This document shows positions 52,948 to 61,442 of a stretch of 64,000 bases of DNA, piece after piece. The DNA lies in the NCBI GenBank assembly GCA_041394985.1, contig JAWLBI010000001.1, forward strand, positions 62,001-126,000, given 5' to 3'. Position 1 is the stretch's first letter; every line of letters starts with the position of its first letter. The translations under genes and the position numbers were made by a program. Under the pieces are notes generated by a model. That model was not told the DNA's origin and did no database searches. It worked only from the letters and a program-made list of their open reading frames with translations. This DNA is from JAGLON01 sp041394985 (GTDB lineage: Bacteria; Zixibacteria; MSB-5A5; GN15; JAAZOE01).

Positions 52948-53409
52948 TCTACACTCCTTAGTTGCTTATCTCGAATCGAACCTTTGTTCTTAGAAGTCAT
53001 CTTCTTCAAGATAATTGACCATTTGCGCACGATTGCGCCATTAATTCGAGATTTTGCTTTTGTCGGAGAGTTGTTTAATGAGACAAGACTGCGAAAAAGG
53101 ACGAACTCAAATCAATTTGTACATTGTATGATACGCGTATTTCGAGAAAACGCTACATTTATTTTGGCGGTTTGAAAATTATTTTACCGGGAAGAAAGTA
53201 CCAATACCTAATTGACGATTTCTATATCCCCAAAATCCCAAGACCTGAATACTTCCTCTACGCCTCCGGTACACAACCATATTTGGAGAAATTTCGATCA
53301 AAATCCGCACTTATGAAAAAAAAACTAAATATTCACTTGACTTTTGCCGAAACTTTACGTGTATATACACGTACAATGTACGTGACATGAAGCTGAAAAG
53401 GCAGGTAGT
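52948..53409 (+). other. Intergenic region between RRM and marR genes
   Basis: Divergent promoters for the RRM gene and marR lie here. The marR promoter is TTGACT (53337-53342), a 17-base spacer and TGTATA, overlapped by the palindromes at 53356-53383. The rest is AT-rich, with small open frames that lack ribosome binding sites and run into the promoter. Confidence 0.6.
53356..53383 (+). promoter_or_regulatory. Overlapping palindromic operators before marR
   Basis: An 18-bp perfect palindrome TACGTGTATATACACGTA (53356-53373) overlaps a 15-bp inverted repeat ACGTACA-A-TGTACGT (53369-53383). They cover the -10 and start region of the marR promoter. The core GTGTATATACA recurs before the RND operon, so autoregulation is likely. 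Confidence 0.8.
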
Positions 53410-53862
53410 ATGAAGTATCAAGGCAGACCAAACGCACCGGCATTGATCCGCGAAGTCAATCGATGCTGGCTGTCGGCAAAATACACCGCCAAGAAACTGC
53501 TGGCGAAATATAATATCGATTTAACCTTTGAGCAGCTGGTCATTCTGTTCATTTTGGATGAAAAAGACGGGCAGAACCTCCGGGACCTGGCCGAACGCGC
53601 CGATCGCGAGAGGACCACAATCTCAAGAATGATAGACGGTTTGGAGCGTCGGAACCTGGTTATCCGGGTGCCCGATAAAACCGATGGCCGGAACAAACTG
53701 GTTTACCTGACTCACGTCGGCCGGGAAATGACTGAACAGGTGCAGGTCCATGCCGAGGAGTTCGATCAAATGGCATATAAAGATATCACGAAAGAAGAAA
53801 TAGCCGAGACGACGAGAATCCTGAATAAAATCATCGCCAATCTCGGCTTTGAGGAAATCTAA
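53410..53862 (+). CDS. MarR family regulator of the adjacent efflux operon
   Basis: Winged-helix repressor of 150 residues. The recognition helix region is DRERTTISRMIDGLE and the wing has DKTDGRNKLVYLT; dimerisation helices flank it. It is the gene immediately upstream of an adaptor/RND/TolC operon but appears to have its own promoter. Operators with the same TGTATATACA core lie over both its own -10 and that of the efflux operon. It probably represses both until a toxic ligand, likely a pump substrate, binds. Confidence 0.9.
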   Translation: MKYQGRPNAPALIREVNRCWLSAKYTAKKLLAKYNIDLTFEQLVILFILDEKDGQNLRDLAERADRERTTISRMIDGLERRNLVIRVPDKTDGRNKLVYLTHVGREMTEQVQVHAEEFDQMAYKDITKEEIAETTRILNKIIANLGFEEI

Positions 53863-53876
53863 TGGTCAACACAATT

Positions 53877-53925
53877 TTGACTATACGACATATAAGTGTA
53901 TATACATGCGTTGTACCTACACTTA
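53877..53925 (+). promoter_or_regulatory. Promoter and operator of the RND/TolC operon
   Basis: TTGACT (53877-53882), a 16-base spacer and TATATA (53899-53904) form a promoter. The core GTGTATATACA (53896-53906) matches the marR operator exactly, and a wider perfect 8-bp inverted repeat TAAGTGTA/TACACTTA (53893-53900 and 53918-53925) surrounds it. Confidence 0.75.
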
Positions 53926-53952
53926 TTAACCGAAAGATAAAGGACTGACCAA

Positions 53953-55041
53953 ATGGCCAAGATACAGATGACAATATTGGCATTAATTCTCACCATCTTC
54001 GCCGTCAGCGGATGTTCCGACGGCGAAACTCAGACCCGGAGTATGGAGCAGATTTACGCCGAAGAGGGCGTGCCGGTTCGGGTCGAAGAAGTTACTCCGC
54101 AAGCGTTTGTGCAGGAAAAAGAGTATACCGCCGTCCTGTCCGGTATTATCGAATCGTCGGAATTCGCGATGATTGCCGACCGAATCGATAAAATTAACGC
54201 TAAGGTCGGTGATTATGTCGAGAAGAACGCCGTCATTATAGAGTTCCCCACGGATAATCCGACGGCCAATTATTATCAGGCCAAGGTTCAATTCGAAAAT
54301 GCGCAGGCGCGATTCAATAGAATGAAGCAGTATTTCGAAACCGGCGGATTATCGCAGCAAGCCTATGACGATGCCGAGGCTTCCTTCCGAGTTGCCGAGG
54401 CGAACTGGGATGCCGTGAAGCAGTCGGTGCTCGTTCGCGCACCGTTTAGTGGCGTATTGACACAGCTCAATGTACGCGAATCCGACAACGTCGAAAAGGA
54501 AGACAAATTGTTTACCGTGTCCCGTACCGACAGGCTGAAAGCGCAGGTATGGATTCCCGACACCGAAATCGAAAACATCTCCGTCGGATTACCCGCCCAT
54601 GCCAAATGGCAGGGCCGCGAACTAACCGGCAAGATCGTTCAGGTCGACCGGTCGGCGGATGTCCATCGCCGGGCCTTCGGCGCTATCGTCGAATTCGACA
54701 ACCCCTCTTCCCTGCTGCCGAGCGGCACGACCGCGGATATAAATATCAACGTGTATTCGAATGATGCCGCAATCGTTACCGAGCGCAAGAATATCATGAG
54801 CGATGAATTCGGCCCCTATGTATTCATCGTCAAAGGCAATAAAGCGGAAAAACACTATGTCACACTCGGAAAAACGAGTCTCCTGTCCGTCGAAGTGCTG
54901 GAAGGCCTCTCTGCCGGTGATACGCTTATTACCGAAGGCCAGATGCAACTGGAGTCCGGTGCGCTGGTGAAAATCATATCCGATCCGACGGCGCATGCAT
55001 CGGTTGACAATTCCACAGGAAACGAAAACTCCGATCATTAA
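53953..55041 (+). CDS. RND efflux periplasmic adaptor (lipoprotein), pump 2
   Basis: Membrane-fusion lipoprotein of 362 residues; lipobox VSGC; AAAGGA ribosome binding site. The first lipoyl half (DKINAKVGDYVEKNAV), a short alpha-hairpin around 95-150, the second half RAPFSGVLTQLNV and beta-barrel with AHAKWQGRELTGKI follow the usual order. It connects the pump encoded next to the TolC-like channel encoded last in the operon. The first gene after the MarR-type operator, so expression is likely ligand-induced. Confidence 0.92.
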   Translation: MAKIQMTILALILTIFAVSGCSDGETQTRSMEQIYAEEGVPVRVEEVTPQAFVQEKEYTAVLSGIIESSEFAMIADRIDKINAKVGDYVEKNAVIIEFPTDNPTANYYQAKVQFENAQARFNRMKQYFETGGLSQQAYDDAEASFRVAEANWDAVKQSVLVRAPFSGVLTQLNVRESDNVEKEDKLFTVSRTDRLKAQVWIPDTEIENISVGLPAHAKWQGRELTGKIVQVDRSADVHRRAFGAIVEFDNPSSLLPSGTTADININVYSNDAAIVTERKNIMSDEFGPYVFIVKGNKAEKHYVTLGKTSLLSVEVLEGLSAGDTLITEGQMQLESGALVKIISDPTAHASVDNSTGNENSDH

Positions 55042-55063
55042 CCGTTAAACACGAGTGTAGAAT

Positions 55064-58000
55064 ATGTTTCTTTCGAATACATCAATAAAGCGCCCGATCA
55101 TGATGACCATGATCCTGCTGGTGTTTTTGCTCTTCGGAACGCTGGCCTACTTCGGGCTGAATCTCGAATTGACGCCGGATATTGCGCTTCCTGCGATTAC
55201 CATCCAGACCGTCTATGCCGGAGCGGGCCCGAAGGAAATCGAAACGCAGATTACCAAGCCGATCGAGGATGCCGTATCGTCCGTCTCGAACATCGATTAC
55301 ATGCGCTCCTTCTCTATGGAAGGCGTCAGCTTCGTCCTCATCATGTTCCACCTTAATAAGGATGAGGATATCGCCAGCCAGGAGGTGAAGGATAAAATAG
55401 ACGGTATCTTAAACGATCTGCCTGATGATGCCGACCGTCCCATCGTTCAGAAATGGGATCCGACGCGCGAGGCGGTGCTCGAACTCGTCCTCTCGGGCGA
55501 TATTCCTCCGACCGAGCTGTACGATATCGCAGACAAGACACTCAAGAATCAGCTGTCGCAAATCGACGGCGTGGCAAATATCGAAATCTCCGGCGGCGCC
55601 GAGCGTGAAATAAAGATCGAACTGCTCAAGCAGGTCGCCTATCAAAACGACATCTCGCTGAATCAACTCGCGCAATGGCTGCAGGCGCAAAATCTCGATA
55701 TGCCCGCCGGCAGTTTTAAGCGCGGCACGCAGGATATTTCGGTTCGCATGAAAGGTGAGTTCACTGACCTTCAGACCATCGAGAATCTTGAATATCCTAC
55801 TGCGGCCGGTCCGAAGCGAATTTCCGATATCGGTGTCGTGCGAGATACCGGCGCCGATGTCACTGAGCGCACAGCTTTTTATGATAATGTCACCGGAACC
55901 GGCAACGATAATGTCGTCGTACTGGGAATTCTGAAAAGCGACGACGGCAACACCGTCGAAATCGCGCATCAATTGAAAGATCGTCTTCCGGAACTGCGCA
56001 AGCTGGTGCCGGAGGGGTTATCTTTGAATCTGGCGACGGATAACTCGACCTTTGCCGAGGATACGGTCGAGGATACCCTTTCGACGATTATCCTGGGCGT
56101 TATCCTGACTGCGATCATTCTCCTGCTCTTCCTCCATGACCTTCGCTCGACGATTATCGTCGCCCTGTCGATGCCGATGTCGATTCTGTCGACTTTCATG
56201 TTGCTGCAAATGTCAGGATTCACTCTGAATATCATGTCATTGATGGGGCTGTCGACATCGGTCGGAATTCTCGTATCGAACTCGGTTGTCGTTATCGAGA
56301 ACATATTCAGGTACAAGAATCTCGGCAAAAACAAGGTCGAGGCAGCGAGCCGAGGCACAGCCGAAGTAGTCGCCGCGGTCATGGCGGCCACACTGACCAA
56401 CCTCGTCGTGTTCCTGCCGATTGCCAATATGACCAGTATTGTCGGCACTTTCTTCCGGCAGTTCGGACTGACAGTCGTCTATGCGACGGTATTCAGCCTG
56501 CTTATGTCGTTCACGCTTGTCCCGATGATGGCATCGAAAATCCTGCCTGAGAAACTCGGCACCGGCGGCGCGATGGGCAAAATGTCCGAGAGCTTCGTCG
56601 CATGGATCGAGAGAAAATATAAATCGACGCTGGAGTACTTCCTGAGAAATAAAAAGCGCGGTTTGGGCTTTATCGGATTTTCACTCGTGCTGCTGATCAT
56701 CGGCTTTGGTCTCGGCGGGCAGGTCGGATTTGACTTCATGCCTCGCATGGACGAAGGCGACATGAATATTGAGATCGAAATGCCGCTCGGATATCGACTC
56801 GATCAAACCGCCGATCTCGTGCGCATAATTGAAGACAAACTTCATGAATATAAACAGGTGAAGTACACACTCACGACAATCGGTGGAATCAATACGACTA
56901 ACACCGGCACCAACATGGCCAAAGTCAAAGTAAAACTGGTCAATGCCACTCAACGCAAGGAAACCACGGATGAAATGGCGGCTAAATTTACCGAGGACTT
57001 TTCACAACTGCCGAATGCCATGATTCGCGTACTGCCGGTATCGTCGGTCGGGACCGGAGAAAGTCCCATCCAATTAGTCGTCACCGGGCTTGACATGGAC
57101 ACGCTGGAGGTGTATGCCAATCGTACGATGGCGGCGGTCGAGGATATCCCGGGGATTGTCGGCCTCAATTCCAGCTCGCGCCCCGGCAAACCGGAAATTA
57201 CACTGCACCCGGACAGAAAGAAACTATCCGATGCCGGATTAACCGTCTACGATCTGGCGATCACGCTGCGCAGCGCTATCGAAGGAGTCGTCACGACGCG
57301 CTACCGCGATTTGGGAGAGGAATATGATATTCGGTTATCAATGGTTGACGAGGCCGTCGACACGCCTGAGGAAATCGCCAATCTCACAGTTGTCGCGCCG
57401 ACCGGTACCTATCGCATGGAACAATTGACCGATTTATCCTTTGCCGGCGGATATTCTAAAATCGAACACTACAATCGACAGAAATCGATTCTGATAACCG
57501 CCAACGTGGCGCCCGGATTCGTGCTGGGTAATATAACAAACGAGATGGACCTCCGCCTCGCCGACTTCGAACTGCCCGCCGGGTACCACTATGTCTGGCA
57601 GGGCAACGTCAAGCTGATGAATGAAACACTGGCCGACATGATGCGCACTTTCCTCATCGCACTCATTCTCACTTATATGCTGCTGGCGGCGATTTTGGAG
57701 AGCCTGACGCAACCGCTGATTATTCTCGGCACCGTGCCGCTGGCCTTCATCGGCGTCTTCAGTGCGCTGGTCATATCCGGCGTATCGATGAATTCCATCT
57801 CAATGATGGCCATCGTGATGCTGCTCGGCATCGTAGTCAACAATGCAATCCTGCAACTTGATTTTGCCAACCAATTGATTCGCGATCAAAAGAAGAGCAT
57901 GACCGAGGCGTTGCTGGAGGCCTGCCCGGCCAAGATGCGCCCGATTATCATGTCGACTTTAGCGATTATCCTCGGCATGCTGCCGATGGCCCTCGGCTTG

Positions 58001-58147
58001 GGCGCATCGGGAAAAGAGATTCGCCAGTCGATGGGTGTGGTCAGTATCGGCGGTTTGATCGCCTCGACCCTGCTGGCACTGGTTGTGATTCCTGTACTGG
58101 CCAATCTGTTCGCGAAAAAGCAAAAAACAGAAGTGGGGCAGATATGA
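55064..58147 (+). CDS. RND efflux transporter permease, pump 2
   Basis: Pump of 1027 residues with the twelve-helix RND layout. Motifs include KRPIMMTMILLVFLLFG in TM1, GIVVNNAILQLDF in TM10 and STLAIILGMLPMALG in TM11. The canonical TM4 aspartate used for proton relay is not at its usual place: the segment reads GILVSNSVVVIENI, with S405 where pump 1 has D398. Either another acid serves, or energy coupling differs. It lies between adaptor and TolC genes and overlaps the latter by four bases, so it should act as a tripartite exporter despite this change. Confidence 0.92.
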   Translation: MFLSNTSIKRPIMMTMILLVFLLFGTLAYFGLNLELTPDIALPAITIQTVYAGAGPKEIETQITKPIEDAVSSVSNIDYMRSFSMEGVSFVLIMFHLNKDEDIASQEVKDKIDGILNDLPDDADRPIVQKWDPTREAVLELVLSGDIPPTELYDIADKTLKNQLSQIDGVANIEISGGAEREIKIELLKQVAYQNDISLNQLAQWLQAQNLDMPAGSFKRGTQDISVRMKGEFTDLQTIENLEYPTAAGPKRISDIGVVRDTGADVTERTAFYDNVTGTGNDNVVVLGILKSDDGNTVEIAHQLKDRLPELRKLVPEGLSLNLATDNSTFAEDTVEDTLSTIILGVILTAIILLLFLHDLRSTIIVALSMPMSILSTFMLLQMSGFTLNIMSLMGLSTSVGILVSNSVVVIENIFRYKNLGKNKVEAASRGTAEVVAAVMAATLTNLVVFLPIANMTSIVGTFFRQFGLTVVYATVFSLLMSFTLVPMMASKILPEKLGTGGAMGKMSESFVAWIERKYKSTLEYFLRNKKRGLGFIGFSLVLLIIGFGLGGQVGFDFMPRMDEGDMNIEIEMPLGYRLDQTADLVRIIEDKLHEYKQVKYTLTTIGGINTTNTGTNMAKVKVKLVNATQRKETTDEMAAKFTEDFSQLPNAMIRVLPVSSVGTGESPIQLVVTGLDMDTLEVYANRTMAAVEDIPGIVGLNSSSRPGKPEITLHPDRKKLSDAGLTVYDLAITLRSAIEGVVTTRYRDLGEEYDIRLSMVDEAVDTPEEIANLTVVAPTGTYRMEQLTDLSFAGGYSKIEHYNRQKSILITANVAPGFVLGNITNEMDLRLADFELPAGYHYVWQGNVKLMNETLADMMRTFLIALILTYMLLAAILESLTQPLIILGTVPLAFIGVFSALVISGVSMNSISMMAIVMLLGIVVNNAILQLDFANQLIRDQKKSMTEALLEACPAKMRPIIMSTLAIILGMLPMALGLGASGKEIRQSMGVVSIGGLIASTLLALVVIPVLANLFAKKQKTEVGQI

Positions 58148-59490
58148 TACATATGAAAAGCATTCGATTCTCGGTCCTATTGACAGCAGTGATTCTGATA
58201 CTGGCTCAGTCCGCGGGAGCGGCTGAGCCCCGAGAATTGACCATAGATTCCTTCGCATCACTGGTCAAACAGTACAGCAAAGACCTCAAACTGGCGCAGA
58301 AGGATCGCGAGGAGGCCGATGCACAAAAGAGCGAGGCGATCTCGCTGGCCCTGCCGCATGTCTCGGCGCAGGCATCATACACGCGCAATCTGAGCGACAC
58401 ATATATGTACATGGATTTGTCGTCTCTAACCGGTGAGGATGGCATTATGAAGGTCGATGCCAACCGCAATAACGAATACGCCGCCGGTGTGTCACTAAGG
58501 CAGACACTGTTCAGTCCAACCGTATTCAATGCCATCGAGGCAGCCAAGCAGTATCGCAAAATGACCGACTATATATATGATGCGACCTATCAGCAAATCA
58601 TGACGCTGGCCAAACAGGCGTTTTCGCAGACGCTGCTCTTGGAAAAGGTCGTCGAGGTCGCCGCGATGTCCGAACAGAATGCCTATGATAACTACATTGA
58701 CACCAAGAATAAGTTCGACAACGGCCTCGCATCGGAGTTTGAGCTGTTGCAGGCGGAATCGCGGTATCGCGAGCGCGTCCCGACAACCGCGTCGGCGAAG
58801 CGCAATCTCGATCTGGCCTTGATCGATCTCAAGAATCTGGCCGGCATACCGGTTGATACCGAAATTAAACTCATAGGATCGCTCGACACCTATCCCGATA
58901 TGCCGACAAATGTCGGCCTTGATATCGTGCTGGAACAACGCCCGGATTACAATGCGCTCTTGTGGGAGGAGCGTCTGCGCAAAACCGACGTCAGCGCCCA
59001 GCGCTCGGCCTATTTCCCGTCGCTCTCCGCGGTCGCCGGATACGGCTATGCCGCCCAGTCGAATGATTTCAAACTGGAAGAGGAGAACAACTCGTGGACG
59101 GTCGGACTGGTTCTGTCCGTGCCCATCTTTCAGGGCGGCGAAACTCGCGCCAGAGTGCGGCAGGCGAATGTGCGGCTGGAAAAATCACGGCTGGAACTGT
59201 CCCGCTTCCGCGATGATGTGGAAAAGCAATTGCAGGGAGTTAAATTGCGGCTGACCGAGGCGCACGCGCGCATCGCATCAGCCAAGGCATCGCTCGAGAC
59301 CGCGAATAAGGCATTCTCTATAGCGGAAAAGACATCCAAGGTCGGATTGACGACACAATTGGAGTTGAAAGATGCCCGCGTCGCAAAAGACCAGGCCACG
59401 GTCGGATATTACTCGGCGGTGTTCGAATACCTGGCCGCATGGTACGACTGGCAGAGAATCTCGGGTGCGATGACTGAGAGCGATTCGTAA
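58144..59490 (+). CDS. TolC family outer-membrane efflux protein
   Basis: Exported outer-membrane channel of 448 residues; signal peptide about 1-28. Two repeats of the OEP domain are seen: the first around KDREEADAQKSEAISLALPHVSAQASYTR, recognisable by LALPHVSAQASYTR, the second around RSAYFPSLSAVAGYGY. Long helices with repeated heptads between them would build the periplasmic tunnel. It overlaps the pump gene by four bases (ATGA). An in-frame ATG nine bases downstream is a possible alternative start. It completes the tripartite exporter. Confidence 0.92.
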   Translation: MIHMKSIRFSVLLTAVILILAQSAGAAEPRELTIDSFASLVKQYSKDLKLAQKDREEADAQKSEAISLALPHVSAQASYTRNLSDTYMYMDLSSLTGEDGIMKVDANRNNEYAAGVSLRQTLFSPTVFNAIEAAKQYRKMTDYIYDATYQQIMTLAKQAFSQTLLLEKVVEVAAMSEQNAYDNYIDTKNKFDNGLASEFELLQAESRYRERVPTTASAKRNLDLALIDLKNLAGIPVDTEIKLIGSLDTYPDMPTNVGLDIVLEQRPDYNALLWEERLRKTDVSAQRSAYFPSLSAVAGYGYAAQSNDFKLEEENNSWTVGLVLSVPIFQGGETRARVRQANVRLEKSRLELSRFRDDVEKQLQGVKLRLTEAHARIASAKASLETANKAFSIAEKTSKVGLTTQLELKDARVAKDQATVGYYSAVFEYLAAWYDWQRISGAMTESDS

Positions 59491-59511
59491 CAGTCTTCCA
59501 CTCCTCCCCAC

Positions 59512-59544
59512 ATTCCGGCGGGCTCGGACCAAGCCCGCCGGAAT
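59512..59544 (+). terminator. Hairpin after the TolC gene
   Basis: A perfect 13-bp stem ATTCCGGCGGGCT/AGCCCGCCGGAAT with a seven-base loop begins 21 bases after the stop. There is no following T-tract, so it may be a factor-dependent terminator or a 3'-end stabiliser. Confidence 0.65.
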
Positions 59545-59916
59545 TCATAAGTAGTTTACATCAATGAGCCACACCAATACCGAAAAGTGGTCTTTCATAC
59601 GGCAACCAGAAAGGGGCTCCGGACAGTATATATCTGACTTCTTTCGGGATCCCCATATTCATGAGAATGACGAGATATATTTCCAATTCCTTGATGGAGG
59701 ATTTCAGAGGAATCTGCCGGCAATCTAAGTTGTAATAATTTTTGCCTCTTGTTGTTGGTCAATCGGATGTACATATAGAGAAGTATAAGGAAATAAGCTA
59801 TTATAAATACTGTAAATCAGGATCACTCCACGCAATTAATGAATAGTCAATAAGCAGTTTGAATTTTATACCGTCCAGCTTGCTATTAACTTAAAACGTC
59901 ACATGCCTTCAAACTG
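59545..59916 (+). other. AT-rich intergenic region
   Basis: About 370 AT-rich bases follow the efflux operon. Nothing coding, repeated or structured was recognised. Composition shifts clearly here compared with the GC-richer operon before it, marking the left edge of the island that carries the Rhs-tip genes. Confidence 0.5.
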
Positions 59917-60396
59917 CTAATCTACAAAGTCAGGGATTACATGCCTGATTTTATCAATGAGTTCCTCGTGAAATCTGATATAATTGGAATCGATAGAATA
60001 GGTTTGTTCCTGGAGCCTGCCTATTGCCACCAGGCGTAACTTCTCAAGTTGCGATGTGGTCGTATCGTTATAATTTCTAAATGCGTTGTACATTATACAG
60101 TTCAAAAATCTTTCATATTGAACGGAGTCAGCTGAAAACTCTCTATAAAACGCATTCGGATCTAGAAGCACCGCCCAAATCATTTTCTTACAGAAAACTA
60201 TATCAAGCTCTCCATCCGCTTTTGACCATTCCTGGTGCATTGCTTTCATTAGATATTTGCATCCGTCATCATAAATGGGTACAGATAACCCCGAATCATC
60301 CCGTGAGTTTTGGCAATTTATCGGTATCGTAAATATCGCCAGGAGAAACACGAAACAAAACGCAACAAGGGACCTCTGATACTTTTTGTTACTCAT
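59917..60396 (-). CDS. Small exported helical protein, partner of the Rhs-tip gene
   Basis: Exported protein of 159 residues; signal peptide about 1-28 ending near INCQN. The body is predominantly helical with six Cys-, Tyr- or Trp-bearing segments such as YLMKAMHQEWSKADGE, CKKMIWAVLLDP and YERFLNCIMYNAF. No family recognised. Its start overlaps the stop of the upstream Rhs-tip/DUF5675 gene by four bases (ATGA), so the two are translated together. The arrangement of toxin-like gene followed by a small secreted protein suggests a periplasmic immunity protein, but this is inference. Base composition is AT-rich, unlike the core operons nearby. Confidence 0.6.
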   Translation of the reverse strand: MSNKKYQRSLVAFCFVFLLAIFTIPINCQNSRDDSGLSVPIYDDGCKYLMKAMHQEWSKADGELDIVFCKKMIWAVLLDPNAFYREFSADSVQYERFLNCIMYNAFRNYNDTTTSQLEKLRLVAIGRLQEQTYSIDSNYIRFHEELIDKIRHVIPDFVD

Positions 60397-61040
60397 TTAC
60401 TTTCTTCCTTGGTTTCCTTCTTTGGAGGATCATTCACAACCACCTTAATAGTGGTTTTTTCGCCTTTCTTTTTATCTGCCTTTTTTATTTTTTCAATATA
60501 GTTAGTGATTTCAGTAAGTGCTGCCTTCGATTTATTGACCTTATCTTTGCCGGCTGTCTTACCGACAAGTATGCAACCCTTTGTGTCCTTAGGGGCGTTC
60601 CCGCGGTGTATAACAATATTGCTTCTTCCTCTAACTCCGCTTAATTCAATTCTGGGATAATTGAAAGTACCCTTACTGGTTCTCAGCGATGCATTATACG
60701 TGCCTGCATTAATTCTACTTTTATTTGCAAGGTTTTTGTTTGCAGGAAGTTCCAATGTGGCACCGCTTAAGGTGTTCTTGTCTCCACTGTTACTAAGCTT
60801 GTAATTACCAACTGTGGAATTCTCGGTTTCAGTCGTTCGATTCACCGTAAATACAATATCGGTAAGACCATCAGGGTCAATCCGTATTATTGGATTATTC
60901 TGAGAATAATTATAAGGACTGAACGACGGCAAGTCACTTGCCATCGGATCAACCGAAACAAAACGTGCAAATGACAATTGCGATAAAAACCCCAATACAA
61001 ATAGTAGCATTACCCAAAAAACAATGTTACTCTGTCTCAT
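60393..61040 (-). CDS. Exported Rhs-core-tip / DUF5675 fusion protein
   Basis: Exported protein of 215 residues. The ATG at 61040 has a better-spaced GGAG ribosome binding site than the one at 61046. Directly after the signal peptide (about 1-26) comes the last segment of an Rhs core: RFVSVDP, YNYSQNNPI and DPDG (about 26-60). The usual hundreds of upstream YD repeats are missing. The remainder (about 78-165) matches DUF5675: TLELPANKN, GTYNASL, RGRSNIVIHRGN with H145 and TKGCILVG with C156, the His/Cys pattern of L,D-transpeptidase-like folds. A lysine-rich tail follows. It resembles an orphan polymorphic-toxin tip. AT-rich composition suggests horizontal gain. Confidence 0.7.
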   Translation of the reverse strand: MRQSNIVFWVMLLFVLGFLSQLSFARFVSVDPMASDLPSFSPYNYSQNNPIIRIDPDGLTDIVFTVNRTTETENSTVGNYKLSNSGDKNTLSGATLELPANKNLANKSRINAGTYNASLRTSKGTFNYPRIELSGVRGRSNIVIHRGNAPKDTKGCILVGKTAGKDKVNKSKAALTEITNYIEKIKKADKKKGEKTTIKVVVNDPPKKETKEESK

Positions 61041-61166
61041 GCGCATATCTCCCTACTAATTCTTTTATCAATTTCCTCAGATCCACTACAGGATTTATAC
61101 AACTCTTTTTTCTGACAGGGAAGCAAAAACATATTCATTTTAAATCCTTATCATAATTAATATGAT

Positions 61167-61424
61167 AGTCAGTAGGGCAGATTTGTCTTCAAATCTGCCA
61201 TTTTGATTAATTCCGTATTGATAAATATACTTGGCGGATTATAAGAAGAATCCGCCCTACGATTCTGACCCTGTTGGCGCACGAGGACGTATGCCAGTCA
61301 GTGGGGCAGATTTGTCTTCAAATCTGCCATTATGATTAATGCCTCAATCATAAATATACTTGGCGGATTGTAAGAAAAATCCGCCCTACGAATCAAAGCT
61401 TTTTGGTGTACAGGGACGGACGCC
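61167..61424. repeat. Tandem 129-bp repeat with hairpins
   Basis: Two copies, 61167-61295 and 61296-61424, lie head to tail. Each contains a perfect 10-bp stem GGCAGATTTG/CAAATCTGCC with a TCTT loop and a second stem GGCGGATT/AATCCGCC. The copies differ at scattered positions. They fill the gap between the Rhs-tip gene and the end of lpd, and look like a dispersed REP- or MITE-type element; no transposase is nearby. Confidence 0.85.
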
Positions 61425-61442
61425 AACCACAAAATACTATCG

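Noticed and set aside
53124..53390. Plus-strand open frame of 88 codons before marR
   Set aside because: It runs through the marR promoter and operator, lacks a ribosome binding site and is in AT-rich sequence where such frames arise by chance.
59917..61040. A full Rhs gene broken by frameshifts
   Set aside because: A signal peptide and ribosome binding site directly precede the Rhs tip, and no YD-repeat remnants are found upstream, so it reads as a complete small gene.
61167..61424. Possible CRISPR array
   Set aside because: There are only two 129-bp units in direct contact, with no spacer pattern and no cas genes.
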